Shown here: positions 10,958 through 24,446 of the stretch, one piece after another
How positions within the stretch are numbered: the stretch's first letter is position 1
Layout of the letters: each line of letters begins with the position of its first letter
NCBI GenBank assembly: GCA_001465935.1
Contig: LNKV01000046.1
Span: forward strand, 248,001 to 312,000
Source: Clarireedia homoeocarpa
Lineage: Eukaryota; Ascomycota; Leotiomycetes; Helotiales; Rutstroemiaceae
DNA: 64,000 nt
Direction of reading: 5' to 3'
Program-made: the position numbers and the translations under genes
The notes under the pieces: generated by a model
Databases searched by the model: none
Told to the model about the DNA's origin: nothing
What the model saw: only the letters and a program-made list of their open reading frames with translations

Positions 10958-13900
10958 TTATACAAATCCCCAATTCCTCCTTACACCGTCCCATTCCCCC
11001 GGCTCCACTATCTGCACCTCCCTTCCCCGACCGGCCCCTTTCTCTTCTAGATCGCCCCACCTCAAGTCAATCCTCGCTTTAACATCCGTAGCTCTCTTTT
11101 TCCCGACCCCTATTCCGGATCCCGTGCCTTTACTTAAATCACGCTCTGCCAAAACCTTCCCTTTCTTGACAACGGCGTCCTTCCAGCCTCTCCATGCCTC
11201 ATAATCCTCTCTTTGTCGAGCAACATGATATTGCGGCGTACTCTTTGCCGGCTTCCACTTCAGCCTATCTTTCGGCATGGTGCTTAAATCATATAATTTA
11301 GCTTCCTTTGTGAGATTTAATAGTTCGTTAAGAACGTCCTGGCCTTCGGCAATAATTAATTCTTTCCTCTGCTCGTCTTTCGATTTGCTCTTAATCAACG
11401 GTTCATCCAGCCAATCTAGACCAGCACGGAGGTTCGAGTCAGCAAGCCTCGTTCTTCGGTTGTCCTCCCGTAGATAACGAACAGCAGCCTGTAAACCTGC
11501 GATTTCTGTTTTAAGCGCATCCATTTCTCTTGCTGTAGCAACTGCGCGTTCTTGACCGGCTTTCGAGCCCGATGTGACTTGGCCAATCGCTTTCGATTCC
11601 TCGGCCACCTTCTTCCATTTCTCACGCTCAGCTTCCATGGTTGATAATTCTTTGTTCTGTGATTCAATCGATTCAGTGAGTTCGGCTTCGCGCTTCTTGG
11701 CGTCTTCAATCTTCCTTTCAAGCTCATTGATCCGTTCATTCTTCTTGGTGGCGTCGCGCATACGGCTCTCGAGAAGCTCAATCTTAACGGACGCTTCTTC
11801 GAGTGTCTGATCACGCATAGCAATCAAACGAAGACGTTCATGAGTCTCCTCCTTGAGTCGGCGCACTTCTTCTTCGGTGTCGATGGTAACCGTCTTGGAT
11901 GATTTGAGCTCTTTGGCTCTGAGAATCCACGGTGCCTCTGCCCGCTCAAATTCGTGAGTCAGTTCAAGGTCGGACGTAAGAGTAACTAGATCTGAGAGCG
12001 AACTGCCCAATAGACGAAGCTTGTTGGCATACGTGGAGAACAAGTCGGATTCGTTGGCAGACAGAACTGTTGAAGTTGTTTGATAAATTGCATTTTGAAC
12101 TTCGAGATAGGTGTATGGCTCAACTCTGCCTTCCTCATGTAGAATATTAAATAAGTCTTGTCCAATGGTACGAGTATAAGCGGCGAGTTGTTGGGTAGCT
12201 GCCTCACATTGCTCGAAGGATTCGATTGTATCAGGCATTAAGGACAATGATCGAGCCCTCATATCTTCTAGTGAATGAACCGCTTTTCCAACAATGACCT
12301 TTGCGCTTCGAGTCTGTGAAATCACTGCTTCCGTTTTCTTGGAGAAGTGTTGGAAAGCCTCATCTTCATCGTCTTGGTTGGGAATGATGTTCTGCACCAT
12401 TGTTCTGGTAGAGTTGAGTGCTGCTGCCGCATTTTCTAGATGGCTTTGCATGATAAGAGTCCTCATATGAATTTCATCTGCATAGCTAGCCTGACCACTT
12501 GAAATATGGACCTCTGCCAGATGAGACATGAGCGCAATAGTACGCTGCAGCTCCGTGGCGCATTGTTTTTCCTTCAGATCATCCTTCCGGAGACCCTCAA
12601 TCCAGCCGTTGAGCGCTCTTTCTACTGGATCCATTTCGTAGAATGCTCCTTCGAATTTCGTGAACTCTTCCGTTGAACAATGACTGATGGCATTGACAAA
12701 GCGATCGCACATAGCTCCAATCCAAACAAGTTTATCGAGCACATCACATCCAGCAAAGGTATCATCCTCATGTCCGGGATGTGGTTGACCGTTTACTCTT
12801 TCTTTGACGAAGCTGTGTAGAAGATTTGCCTTAAATGCAACACGTCGGAATCTTAACAATGCCATAATCGAGTCTTTCTCCGTGTTGAATCCTTCTGGGA
12901 GGAACAACTGAACGATCGACAAATGCTCCGATGCCACTTGAGCCTCCATCTGTCGTAATTCGAGATCGATAGTCTTGACTTGAGTTTTTGCAGCAGATAC
13001 CTGAAGCTTCATATTCAGATCTTGCATTGCACGTGATCTTTTGTCTAACTGCTCGGATTCCGTTTCTGTGACGGCGTGAGAAGCTCTCATGTCCTCCAAA
13101 TCGCTTTGAAGGCCAGTGACAAGCTCTCGGAATCGCGACAGAGTATATTCCATATCTTCAAGCGTCTCTTCTTGCTGAGCTGTTCGTCTTGCTTGTTCGT
13201 TGATGACGCTCTCCTTGAAATCGATTTCTTCTTGCATCTCCTTTTCGGTTTCGACATGATTGATTTCAAGCTCATCGTTGAGCTCCTTCAGACTTTCAAG
13301 ATCCTCGATGGTAGCCTTTAACTCTTCAATCTGCTCGCTCATACTCATGTTGCGGTCGGTAAGCTCCTCAATCATATCCTCGGCCCCTAAAGCATTGTCA
13401 AGCTGCTGTCGCAAATCCTCAATACTAGCCTCGGATTGCGCGAGCTTCTCTTTCACAGCTTCATAATGTTCCTTCACACTACCCAATTCTCGTACATCTT
13501 CTTGCAGGCTCTTTATTTCGTCTTTCAGTTCGGCCTCAGTCTGCTGCGTCAAGTCCCTTAATCTCAATAGAGCTTCTGTCAGTCGCTCATTTTTCCTCTC
13601 CATCTGCAGATAACTCTGGCTAGTCTTCTCCTCCGGGCTTAATTCCCCGCCCAGCTCCGCGTTCTCTTCTCTCAACACCTCGACTTCTAATTCCAATTCT
13701 TCGGCCTTTTGTTTTAGCGCTTCCATCTCAGCCTTAGCGGCTTCTGCCATTTCCTCGGCCATTTCTCTATCCAGAGTTGCCATCTCCAAAATTGTTTCAT
13801 GTTCAGCTTGTAAGTTTTCAACTTCTTCGAATCGAGCTGCAGCTTCCTTCAGCTGTTTCCTCAGATCGGTGATCTCTTGCTGCTGGGGCTGATATTTGGT

Positions 13901-15045
13901 TTGCAACTTCTGAATTATTCCTTCAAACTTGTCCCTTTCAGCTTGTATATTCTCAAACGCCTTCAGCTTCTCCCTATCCTCCATCCGTTTCTTCTCCATA
14001 ACTCGTAGTTTTGTCTTGAGGTCATCAATCTCTCTACTGGCTGCTGTGCTCGCTGCACCGCGTTGTCCAATCGGCGAGACAGCAATAGAAGACGATGGAG
14101 AGTCTTGTCGATCCGCAGCAAATGTTCTGGACATTCCAGGACTGGGGAGTCTTGGCGACAGAACTTCTGCGTCACTCCTTGAAGGCGACAAAAGCCCATC
14201 GTCCTCGATCGCATCTTGATTGCTTCCATCACTACCCTGACTGGCCTGCCCGCTACTTATTTGACTTGGTACTGACGCTATACGGTCGGCGTTGGATTTA
14301 AGTGTACGTTGGGGAGCCAGGGACGTCGGTCGACTACCAGTTGTCCGGGCCGCAGGTGCGCCTATACGATTTCCTGCACCACTAACACTCGCCACCGACT
14401 TTCCTCTGCCGGCTGGTGGGGGTGGGGGTCCCATGGATGTTCGACTTGTAACTGAGGGAGGTCGTGTTTTTGGGACACCGGGGGGTGGTGCTCGAGCATT
14501 GGCGGGTGTACCAGTCCGTGGTGTCGAGGTGATGGAGGTCCCAGCAGAGTATAATTGTTTCGTAGGTGACTTCGTAGGGGACTAAGCCATATAATCAGAC
14601 TAGAAATCTTATAAGAGCAGAATGTACTCACACGAAGCAAGCTCGATGGCCGCCGGTTCGCTGGGGTTGGACTCATGGCATTCTGGCTTCTTCTCTTAGC
14701 CCCCGTTGCGTCAGGTACAGAGCTTGTCCTTCTGGTACCAGATGGTCCAGAAACACTACTCTGTCGGCCTGGCTGCCTTTTTGTAGGCGCAGGTTTCGGA
14801 GGTGGAGGTGCGGGCTGGTCGATGATACTAATAACTGCAGGTCGAACGAACATTCCCCGACCCATTTCACACTCGAAATACCGCTCGCCTTTGACGCTCC
14901 CATCATTTTTTCCTCCGCCATCTTCCAACTCTACTCCTACCCAATCCCCTGGTGCGAATGAAGGCTGACCTATATAACGAACAATTCCTATAGCCCCATC
15001 TCCGACTTCGACGGTCTGACCAATTCTAAGGTCAGATAGAGACAT
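10958..15045 (-). CDS. Dynactin subunit p150-Glued
   Basis: Two exons: 14632-15045 and 10958-14581, with a 50-nt intron (GTGAGT...CTTAG) in phase 0; 1345 residues, close to Neurospora ro-3. The N-terminal CAP-Gly domain (about residues 5-72) contains IGQTVEVGDGAIGIVRYIG, PGDWVGVELED and the GKNDGSVKGERYFEC block with its conserved Gly-Lys-Asn-Asp-Gly. A basic Ser/Pro-rich linker (about 75-310) follows, with SPTKSPTK at the splice join. Long coiled coils occupy about 320-690, with a second set near 1035-1180. The central region holds the conserved dynactin p150 domain. The protein binds microtubules and dynein, coupling dynein to cargo and nuclei. A third coding exon at the C-terminus is not needed. 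Confidence 0.93.
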
Positions 15046-16447
15046 TATGCGTGAACCATCAGCTAATTAATATTCGAGCGGTGCATCAAGCAGGGTATCG
15101 AAGTGGCGGAGGTATAAGGCGTACGTCGATGGTTTATCAATAAGTTTATTACATGGTTGTTATCGCGTTGCGCGTTTGACAGCAGTGTGCTTACTAAGCA
15201 TGGAGCTTTGCTGGTGCGAAGTCAATGTCACAATTTTATCTAAGCACAATAATTGCATTGAGCAGGACAATACTTTGCAGCCAGAAAATGCCACAAGGTT
15301 GAGTCTGGTCTCTAGATGATTTGTGAACTACTTTCCTTGTTTATGGAATGTCTGAGGATACTGGAGTTCAGAAAACGCCAATACTCCAATTCTGCTTGAT
15401 ACACGTACGTTTCTAATGTTCTTGGGTGAGCACAAAACCCATAGAACTAACTGGAGTAACATTTTCACGCGCTACACTACGGATATCAGATCAGGTCCGA
15501 TACCATGCTTGCTATCTATTTCTATATTCCCGAGGAGTACTGGGCCTTACCTCGGTTTCGATTCATGCGTAGCAGGAGTGTCACTATGATGGTCGATAGG
15601 ACGCAGCATGTCTTCTATGCTACCCAATCTGTCTACAGAACAGAGATGCCCAAGCTTACTCTCAAATCCTCCATTTCAAAGCACTTAAGGTCTCCCAACG
15701 CCTCTGCGGAACGGATACCATTCTACTCTAAGCTTTGGATGATGTGACACCATTGATTGAGTCCTGTGGGGAAATCTTCGCAAGATATCGTTTCTTCTCA
15801 TAAGATTCTACGGGAGAGCCAAGCTGGAGCTAGCTTTCATGCAACTGTTTCATCGATCTCTCTTCATGTTTCGGGTCACTCACAAAGTCTATGCTGCGGG
15901 TTGACCCCCCACGTTTCGGGTCCGTTCAAAGCCCGTTTCAAACATGATCTGCAGCCCAGTCAACCTTATATCTTTACCTTAGCCTGTCAAGCACCGTTGC
16001 CTATCCATTAAAGTATATGATTAAACTCCGTTCCCGTATTGCGAGTGCGAGGATAAAACAACGCTCTGCTTTGTTGACGAATCATGATAAAGACTACCCG
16101 GAAGCCCGAACGTTGAGGGGGGCATCAGATTCTACTACAGCCATAGCAATTAGCATCTTGCCTCTAAACACCTTCACTCTCAAGGCTCTAGTGAGACCCA
16201 ATGCTAGTTCTTTCCGAGTCGAAGGTCTGAGAATACCTTCATACTGGTGGGGCGTTTCCGAGTATTGCTTTGCGTCTTCCCAACCTTCTCTTAGTATGCC
16301 TTATATCCCATTTCCCTTAAGATTCCGATTCCTTCACCACCTATCCTTCGCCGTTGTGCAACTTTTCCTTAATTGTTAATCTTTCGTATATTTGCTGGAC
16401 AAGTAGCATTGAGCAATTTTAGATTCTATTACCCATCTCTCACTATA
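15046..16447. other. Intergenic, divergent promoters
   Basis: About 1.4 kb between divergently transcribed dynactin and FAS1 genes. Plus-strand open frames (15505-15747, 16017-16379) lack recognisable domains and overlap the promoter region. I do not call them genes. Confidence 0.5.
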
Positions 16448-17815
16448 ATGTATTCTGTATCAGTTCTCTGTCAGGTGCTGCTAGCCACCAGCGCAGCAGC
16501 ACAGATGTCACTGTCGCAAGCAATCTCACAGAACAACAAGACGCTGTCAACACTTTCCAGTAAGTCACGTCTTCTCAGATCAATCTATTATGCAGACTGA
16601 CCCATCACAGTGCTTCTCACCCAACAGCCAGCCCTTCTCCGAACATTGTCAAATACAACGACTGGCATAACCGTTTTGGCTCCATCAAATGAAGCTTTCA
16701 GCAAATTCCTCGCGTCTCCAGAAAACAAAGCCGCTGTCGAGAAGAACGATGTCGTTACAGCTGTTCTTTCTTATCACGTTCTGAACGGCACGTTCCCTGC
16801 GAGTAAATTCAGTGCGCAAGCTCAATTCATTCCTACACTTTTGACAAATGAGAGCTACACAGGAGTTACTGGCGGGCAAGTGGTGCAAGTTGCACTGGAT
16901 GGAACAAGAGCCGTCGTTACAACGGGCTTGAAAGAAACGAGCTTCACCAAGGAGACTGTAAGTTTACCAGCTAATCTGGCCCCTTTCCTTTAAGGAAAGG
17001 ACGGCGAACTAACCTAAGATAAAAGGATATCATGTTCGACGGCGGGGTAATGCACATCATAGATACCGTTCTCACTATCCCAATGTCCCCATCCATGACA
17101 GCCATTGATTCTCAACTCACTTCGCTCGCCGGCGGTCTCACAAAGACAAATCTCGTCACCGCTGTTGACAGACTAAAAGACGCTACCATCTTCGCACCAT
17201 CTAATCAAGCTTTCGAGAAAATCGGAAAGACAGCTGAAGCACTCCCCTCAGATCAACTCGGGCAAATCCTCCAATATCACGTCATAAAAGGCACTGTAAG
17301 TGCACTTACTTCCGCCCTCACATAACTCTATTCTTTTCCAATCCCAATCCTACCTTAACTCCAAAACCACCCCACTAATTAAACCCCTAACTCACTAGGT
17401 CGGCTACTCCCCCCTCCTAACCTCCGGCCTCGCCAACGAGTCCTTCCCAACTCTAACCGGCGCCTCCCTAACCGTAACCGCCGAAGACGCCAAAGTATTC
17501 GTCAACTCGGCCCAAGTCATCACCACCGACATCATCGTCTCTAACGGCATCATGCACGTGATCGACAACGTGCTGAACCCGTCCAACTCCACGATCGTGA
17601 CCGATCCGACAGCGACCACGCAGCCAATTGCGTTCGAGGGCGCGATGAGCGCTGCTATGGCCCCATTTACGAGCGGCATTATGGCGACTACGACGGCACC
17701 GAGCGCGGCGACGGGGACGAGTGCAGTAGGGAATGAGGCGAGGGAGGTGAGCAGGGGGATGGGTATGGGCGGGGCGTTGATGGTAGTTGCGGGCGCGGCG
17801 GCTGTTTTGCTATAA
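16448..17815 (+). CDS. Secreted, GPI-anchored fasciclin (FAS1) domain protein
   Basis: Four exons: 16448-16559, 16611-16957, 17026-17295 and 17399-17815; 381 residues. Introns are 51, 68 and 103 nt, all GT-AG and in frame. A signal peptide (SVLCQVLLATSAAAQ) opens the protein. Two FAS1 domains follow. The first runs about residues 20-170, with ITVLAPSNEAFSKF, AVLSYHVLNGTF and the H-box GGVMHIIDTVLTIP. The second runs about 180-325, with ATIFAPSNQAFEKI, ILQYHVIKGT and NGIMHVIDNVL. A Thr/Ala-rich stalk and a hydrophobic end (MVVAGAAAVLL) fit a GPI signal. FAS1 proteins act in adhesion or wall organisation; fungal members are linked to wall integrity. Intron 2 carries a 19-bp palindrome. Confidence 0.92.
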
Positions 17816-19123
17816 GGAAAGGGGGAAAGAACATAATATATGTGTGTGTGAAACTTCGGTGGTCAATAGCAGAGGTTCAGAGTGCTTACTTTCCCAATTT
17901 GTATACACTTCTAGAGTACTCCCTTGCCAATTACAAACACTGCTTGCTATCCATAACCATCATTCAGAAGCTTTCCAAATACTACAGCCTACATGCGTAC
18001 TCACCCACTCCTCCCCCAGTATCCAGGAAGCTCTCGCCCCCAAGTAACCTACCTGTCTCTCCACTCTTATTCACTCACTCTCCCCTTCGAATTAATTGCC
18101 TTTCTTTTCACCCACCCACCCCCCTATATTACGAGTTGGAGATCATCGCGTGACCATCACAAAAACAGGTTGTTCTTACAATCTAATCTACACAGGCTAT
18201 GAACGACTCCATCAAAGCAGAGCAGCAGCAGCTTCAGTCCGCACTCGTCTCTCTGAAAACCCACCGCCGTGATGAGCAACATAACATCATCATGTAAGTT
18301 AATCATTCAATCAATTACGAGATCTCGAATCGAAATTCGGTTTTGTTTTTTCTCATAAGGTTAGTTAGCCCAGTCCGCAGAGGAGCTAATGTAGACAGAT
18401 AGATACAAATAAACATAAGGGGAGTATATTTGTTGTAAAGAAAAGGAACTTACTTAATTAGCTCCATCAATATACTCCCTATGTTGCTAGAAGGAATACA
18501 ATATACTACGACCAACCATCAAAACCCTTGAAAATCAAATGAACGCACTCAGTAATGTGAACAATATCACAAGCATTTATAGTCCAAATATTAGGATATC
18601 ATAGTTGTATTTTCTTCTCACTTCCACATTTCATTTCACTGACCTCTATTCTGTACTCCCCTTTGATACCAATACTTATAACACATCACCCTGAAGGTTT
18701 AAGCAAAAACCAAACCCATTTCCTCTATCTCATCATATCAATACTTTCTTTCTCTCCCACCTGTCCCCCACCCCCTTTCTCTTTCCTTCTGACTTTCCTA
18801 ACATTTACTCCCATCCCCAATCCGCATACCTGGCCCAAAAACAAAAAGCCCAGACCAGACCAGACCAGACTTGACCAAGTCTTTCTTTTTATTCTTTCAG
18901 AGCGCCATCGCGATGATGTACTGTAACTATACTGTATTAAAATATGATACCATGAACCTGTGTCCCAAAAGCCAACGTGTTCAGTGGGCTTGCTGCAAAG
19001 GACGAAAATATTTTAACAGCTGGCAGGAGCACGCTCTTGTTCGATTCCTTTGCATGCTAGCCCGATAGACACATTCCGAAGCACTCAACCATATATGTGC
19101 GTGACACAACTCTGTCAGCCCGC
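17816..19123. other. Intergenic, convergent 3' regions
   Basis: About 1.3 kb between the convergent FAS1 and RabGAP genes. It is A/T- and C-rich with a short CCAGA repeat near 18850-18870. A 32-codon frame starts at 18199 (rich in Gln) and ends at a possible donor site; no continuing exon could be found, so no gene is called. Confidence 0.45.
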
Positions 19124-22100
19124 TCATTCAATAGCTTTTTTCAAATCTGTCCACTTCCTTTGTAAAGTTTCATGCGCCTGGTTCATCTGCAATGAGAATT
19201 AGCATCTCGCCTTGTCTCTTATTTCCTAGTTGCAATCAAAACAACATACCTCAGCGTATTTCATCTTCGTCTCCACCAATGCTTGCTCCATTTCGTTCAT
19301 CTCATCCTCCAACCTCGTATTCTCCTCATGAACCTCCTGGTTCCTCTTCATCAACCTATCCATCTCGCTCTGTAACTTAGCTTCGATCTCTTCCGGTTGT
19401 TTATCCACCACGATCTTCAATTCCCGGACTTGAACCTTCAAGGATTCATTTTCATCTCTGAGTTCTTCATTTTCGACTTTTGTTCGTACTAGTTCTGTAG
19501 CAAGCGCTGCATGCTCGGTATCATGTGATTCGACCCTTTCTTCCAACCGCCGAACTTTGTGTGTGAGTGAGATATTAGTGGACTTCAGCAGTTCTATTTC
19601 CGCTTCTCGTTCCTTTTCCAATTTTGTCTTTTCCTCCCATTCTAGAGCATATGCTTCTAACATCTTCGGCGTAATTTTCACAGCACAAGCATCTTGTATC
19701 AGATGATCTGCTCGATAGACCTCTTTGTCGATACTTGCTCCCGAGTTTCCAAAGAATCCAGATTCTAATATCGAGCCAGCAGAAGGAGAAGCATCGATAT
19801 AAACGTCAAATAACCGATCCTTGAGGAAGGTGGTTAACGCAGCCATATCGTTGAGAGCCAGCAGGTTCGACACGTTCTTCTGCATTAGTACGATACCAAA
19901 TTTTAGGATAGCTTCTAGACCTTCACTTAAGATAAGATCGTAAATCCGAAGAACAAGTTGTAATGGGAAACGATAGGCGAAAAGCGTAAGAAACCATTGG
20001 GTAGCATACAAGTGAGGTGTGACTTGTCGGCGGTGGAGATGGCAATATAGTGCGGGTTCGAAATCTTCCAGTAGTCGTTCGAATTGATAAAGATGCTTGT
20101 GCAATCCTGGCATATCCTGAATGAAAAGATCTCGTAGGTGATACCGATTCATAAGTCGCACTAGTAAACAAAAGGCTTCCTCGGCGGGCATCTATTGAAT
20201 GTTAGATCTTGTTTGAAAGAATGGGGTTTACAACATACATTGAATAGCAACGGCATGACCAAAAAGTTCATGCCTTGTGCATATCCTACACCTTCATCGT
20301 AGAGCGCATATGCTTTACAAACACCGAATAGGCCATCTTGCAATCCTGCACTTGCGGCGAACTTTGAATAACTCGTTCTAGCCCCCATGTCCCTCCTGAT
20401 AGCCTTTTCGAGCCTTGTTAGAGCAGCGGCATCTTCTTTCGCCTTCTTCTTCTTCTCGGCCATCGTTAGAACGGGGGTCTTTGCTGAGTTCTCTGAATCC
20501 TTCTCAACTGGCGGCGAAGGTGATCGCATCCCATTCGTAATCGTTGTGGCAGGTGTGGAGCTCTCAGAGTGCACAGATGAAGCAGACGAAACTACAGTCT
20601 CTTTTGTTGAGCTGTTGCTCTGCACTCCACTAGATGTGCTCATCCTGTCCTTGTCCTTATCGGTGCCTCTGTTGACCAGATTTCGATATACGGCCTCAAG
20701 CTCCTCGTTCTGACTTTCTGCCAAAACCTGCCAAACAACTCCTCTAATGGCATGAGGTATACCTGTAGCAATAGCTCGGTTGAGCTCTTCTGGGCTTGTC
20801 CTAGCGACTGCGGCTGGGCCCTCATATACCACGTTTTGCCACAAATCCCAATCGACTGGTGCAGATGGGTCACTCATGGCAGACGGTCCGGCAGAAACTC
20901 CAGACGCTGTACCTGGGGCCAATGCTGGGTTTATAGTCGCTGGAAGAGGACTTGTAGGTGGCATCGGTGAAGTTGGTGTGTCCTTATCTTCTTGTGTACC
21001 TCCAAGACTAAGTCCAAGGCTTGTACTTTGTCTCATTAGACCACCAAAGCTCGCGTTACCTGTATCATCTTTTTCGTCTGGTAGTTCGGTGATGCCAGCC
21101 TCCTCTCGCATTCTTAATAGTTTGAAACGATCGCGCAGACTGTTCCTCGCTTGTCTTCGACCTCCATTCACAGCATCCGCTTCATTACTTTCATCCAGCT
21201 TACTTAACATCATCTCAGGATTGCTATTTACGGTTGCGATCGACGAAGCAGTATGCCTGCGCTCGTTTGTGCCAGGAGATGGTATAGGTGGTGAGGTTAT
21301 ACGTTCTTTGGGAGTGGATGTATTGCGTGAAAGCCATGAGAACGGGCTAGTTAGTTTTCTCGTGGGTGGTGCTGGTGCAGGTGCAGGCAGGTTCGCAGAT
21401 ACTGGGGGGGCAGGTGGCGGTGGGGAGAATGGTACTGCTGGGAGAGCCCCTGATAGTCCTTGCATTGGTGGATTGTCGGGCTTGGGTGGTAATTCGGGTG
21501 GTTGATCATCATGGACCTTTTCTGGTGCTACTACAATCCTGTGCATCAGCGCCGAGATTCCAAAGGGCATGGAGACTGATTTGGAATTAGTACCTGTTGA
21601 CACTGATGGAGGCGGAGGCGATCCAATGTCATCTCCATCTTCGAGGTTGACATTATGGAGGGATGTGGTGGACATGCGATGTGAGGTCAAAAGGGGTGAG
21701 TTGGGTATTTGGTTGTCAGATTCTGTTTCTTCGGTGTTCGTTTTGCCATTTGTTTCTGTATGTGATACTGTTGGGACAGGAGGAGCAGGGTCGGAGGATG
21801 TATCTTGTGTATTGCTCTTGATCGAGGATGACCGTCGTTTAGTCAAGGACCTCGTCCTCTCAATGGGGGACAACAGCGTGTCTGCAATTTCTTCTGTATC
21901 GTGGGCATCCTCAAAAGTGTCCTACAAAGAATTCGAAATCAGTCATCGATTGGCTATGTGGTATGCAAGTAAATTGGTCGTGTTACTCTGCAGGAAGGAC
22001 AGGGCAAATAGGGGATTGAAGTAAACAATAAAGTAAACGAACATTTTCAAGATCAGAACCCTCTTCATCCTTTTTCCCCGTCTGGTCCATTATGGACTCG

Positions 22101-22141
22101 GTTTCCATGTCAGAATGATGTTGATGGTCGTTCTCAGACAT
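19124..22141 (-). CDS. TBC-domain Rab GTPase-activating protein, Gyp5-like
   Basis: Four exons on the minus strand: 22043-22141, 20239-21921, 19250-20191 and 19124-19186; 928 residues, every join in phase 0. The first donor is GTTCGT, weak but GT. The N-terminal 400 residues are Ser/Pro-rich and look disordered. The TBC domain spans about 415-690, split by intron 2. It shows GIPHAIRGVVWQVL, an arginine-finger region reading IRRDMGART and the glutamine finger in VGYAQGMNFL (about residue 578), then MPAEEAFCLLVRLM and RIYDLILSEGLEAILKFG. The last 160 residues are a continuous coiled coil. TBC plus C-terminal coil matches Gyp5/Gyl1, which act on Ypt1/Sec4 in exocytosis. Confidence 0.9.
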
Positions 22142-22759
22142 ATTTCATGAGCGAGTGAAAAGAACAGATTAAGAGAATGAACAGAAATTGGTTGCAGTTC
22201 CAAAGTATCAAGTGAGGAACTCGAAGTCCAAAGAAGGTCTGAAGTCGGTAGCTGGTTTACTATTGTAGGTATTTTAAGAAGGTGCGCTATTCAATGATCG
22301 TCCACGTCCAGCGGAACGTTTGAATAAGTAAGATGCGGCCGCACCCACATAGACCGAAACTGGTACAGTATTACCGTAGTGATGTGCAGATGTGCAGATG
22401 CGCAGATGTGCAGGGAGGCTTTGTGTCGACGAGATGAACTTGATATGCAGGAGACACCAAGAGCAATGCAAAAAAGGTAAGAATTGTGGAGTGTCACTAT
22501 ATAAACCCAGGGCCAAGTTATACTCGGCTTAGGAAGCTCGAAAGAGGTCAAGAAGAGCAGAGGACATGTGAATCGGTGTACGAGTACGACGAGTATCGGT
22601 GTGCTGGAGCATTCGTGGTCGTAAGTATACTATGACTTTGCATATCTGAATCATAACCGCATCACTCATTCTTATGTGTGTTTGGGTTCTTGTTTCTGTG
22701 AACTTGTTTCTGTGGGAGGTGACAGGAGATCTAATATTCGCCTGCTCTGATGCTCCTTA

Positions 22760-22803
22760 CTGTTGCTTGTCTGTTGCTTGTCTGTTGCTTGTCTGTTGCT
22801 TGT
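22760..22803. repeat. 11-bp tandem repeat, four copies
   Basis: The unit ctgttgcttgt occurs four times in a row. It is noncoding as far as I can see and lies in the promoter region between two divergent genes. Confidence 0.9.
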
Positions 22804-23046
22804 TTCTTTGATGCTTATGTAAGGAAAGGGTTGGAAGGGGTTAGGGGCTGCAACATTGATCGGGTGATAAAGGATAAGGAAGTCAGTCTAGCAGCAATAC
22901 TCTGTAGGTGGGCTCGGCGGGGTGGACTATTTGCTAATAGCGTAAAAGGAGAAAAGATATTATTAACTTGTGAAGAAAAACAATTGCTACCGTATATACA
23001 GCTATCGATGGTATGAAAAAAGACACATTTCTAGTGCACCTCTTGC

Positions 23047-23100
23047 ACACTCACACACTCGCACACTCACACACCCACACACTCACACACACTCACACAG
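23047..23100. repeat. CA-rich microsatellite
   Basis: An imperfect run of cacact/cacaca units. It is simple-sequence DNA in the long divergent intergenic region. Confidence 0.85.
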
Positions 23101-24446
23101 GCAAAAAGCATTTACTCCATCGCTGTTGAGTATGCAGGGGACAAACGGGAACTACTTTACCTGACGCATAGCTTATCAGCCACATCTTTTACCTTGTACG
23201 GAAGTACTTTGTACCTTTGTATATCTCTGTCCAGGACTGCAGTGCATTGCAGGGCATTGGCTCTTTACTCCCCATACTTCTGTAAGCTGGAATGAACCTC
23301 TGGCTAGATACAGGCACGTGCTATGTCGCCGTACAGCAGTTGTTATTCGGGCTCGGTGTCTTCCCTTACACAACATATATGGACATAAGCAGAAGAGCAG
23401 GTAACGCAGATCTCGAGTCGCGCACACCTTCTCTTCTTTCCGCCCGCCATGTGTGGCCTTGTTCTATATTGATTGTTCTTGTAACTGTACGAAGTAGCTG
23501 TGCGATGAGCGAGAGGGAAAGGCCTTTGGTGTTACGAAATATAGAACTTCAGGAAAAAAGAAAAGCCGAAACTGACGTAGCTCAAATAGCTGCCTGACTT
23601 GTATGGCTTGTACTCCCGTAGTAAAATCCTACTATTTTTCACCTCTACCTTCCTGTCTCCATGCAATAATAAGGCAAAAACATCCCACCAGGCACGAACC
23701 CGAGGTACTTGTAAGGCAGACATTTCATTCGGCGGCTCCAGAGCTTGTAACCGCAAAGCCGTACTGCACTGCTCCTACAGCCGAGAGAGCTTCATTCAAT
23801 TTCGAAATCGTCCATCCACCAACTCTCCACCCCCCCATACAACTCTCACCCTTCAACAACCCCCACCATAATACGCCTTCTCCCCTTAACATCGGACACT
23901 TATTTACGACTCTTTTAATATCCATCTTGCTCTGGCTGCTGGTTCCTCCTATCAGCTGAAACCGAAAGAGGGAGCTTTTTCCTCGTTGGACGATAACGCA
24001 AAAAGTATTTTGAAAGGCGCCTGCACCGTTTCTTTCAAAATAACCTACCACTCTTTCGATTCGATTTCACGAGTTTCCTCACCTCAATTTTTCCATCTAC
24101 TCGCACATTTAAAATTTCACGATATCGCCATTTTTTTCACTCAATCATTCATTCCAAAGAAATTCTCACGGAGCTCCGAATCGTGAATAGGTAATTCTAG
24201 TCATTTGAAAGTACTGATTTTGCAGACACAGCGCGACTGTACATAGGTTGTTGCCTCGAAAACTAATATCTTCAACTTGGCCCCGCACTCAGATAGTTTC
24301 CACATTTCCTCTACAATTAGAGTTATAGTAATAGCTGGGGGTCGCCGGCATCATCGCGTCAAGTTGTTGCGAGGTAGGATATCTACGGAGGTAGTGGAGG
24401 GGTCGAAAAACAATTTCCTTGCGGTCTTGCCGCGCCTGCCGTCATC

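Larger units (their letters stand above)
22142..24446. other. Long divergent intergenic region with short tandem repeats
   Basis: About 2.3 kb between the RabGAP gene and the HECT ligase gene, probably their promoters and 5' UTRs. It holds a GATGTGCA-type repeat (22381-22413), four copies of an 11-bp unit (22760-22803) and a CA-rich microsatellite (23047-23100). Open frames here are short and unconvincing. Confidence 0.55.

Noticed and set aside
15505..16379. Plus-strand frames upstream of the FAS1 gene
   Set aside because: They show no domain, signal peptide or splice continuity and lie in a divergent promoter region.
18199..18297. Small Gln-rich gene after the FAS1 gene
   Set aside because: Only 32 codons; no downstream exon continues the frame, and it lies in a convergent 3' region.
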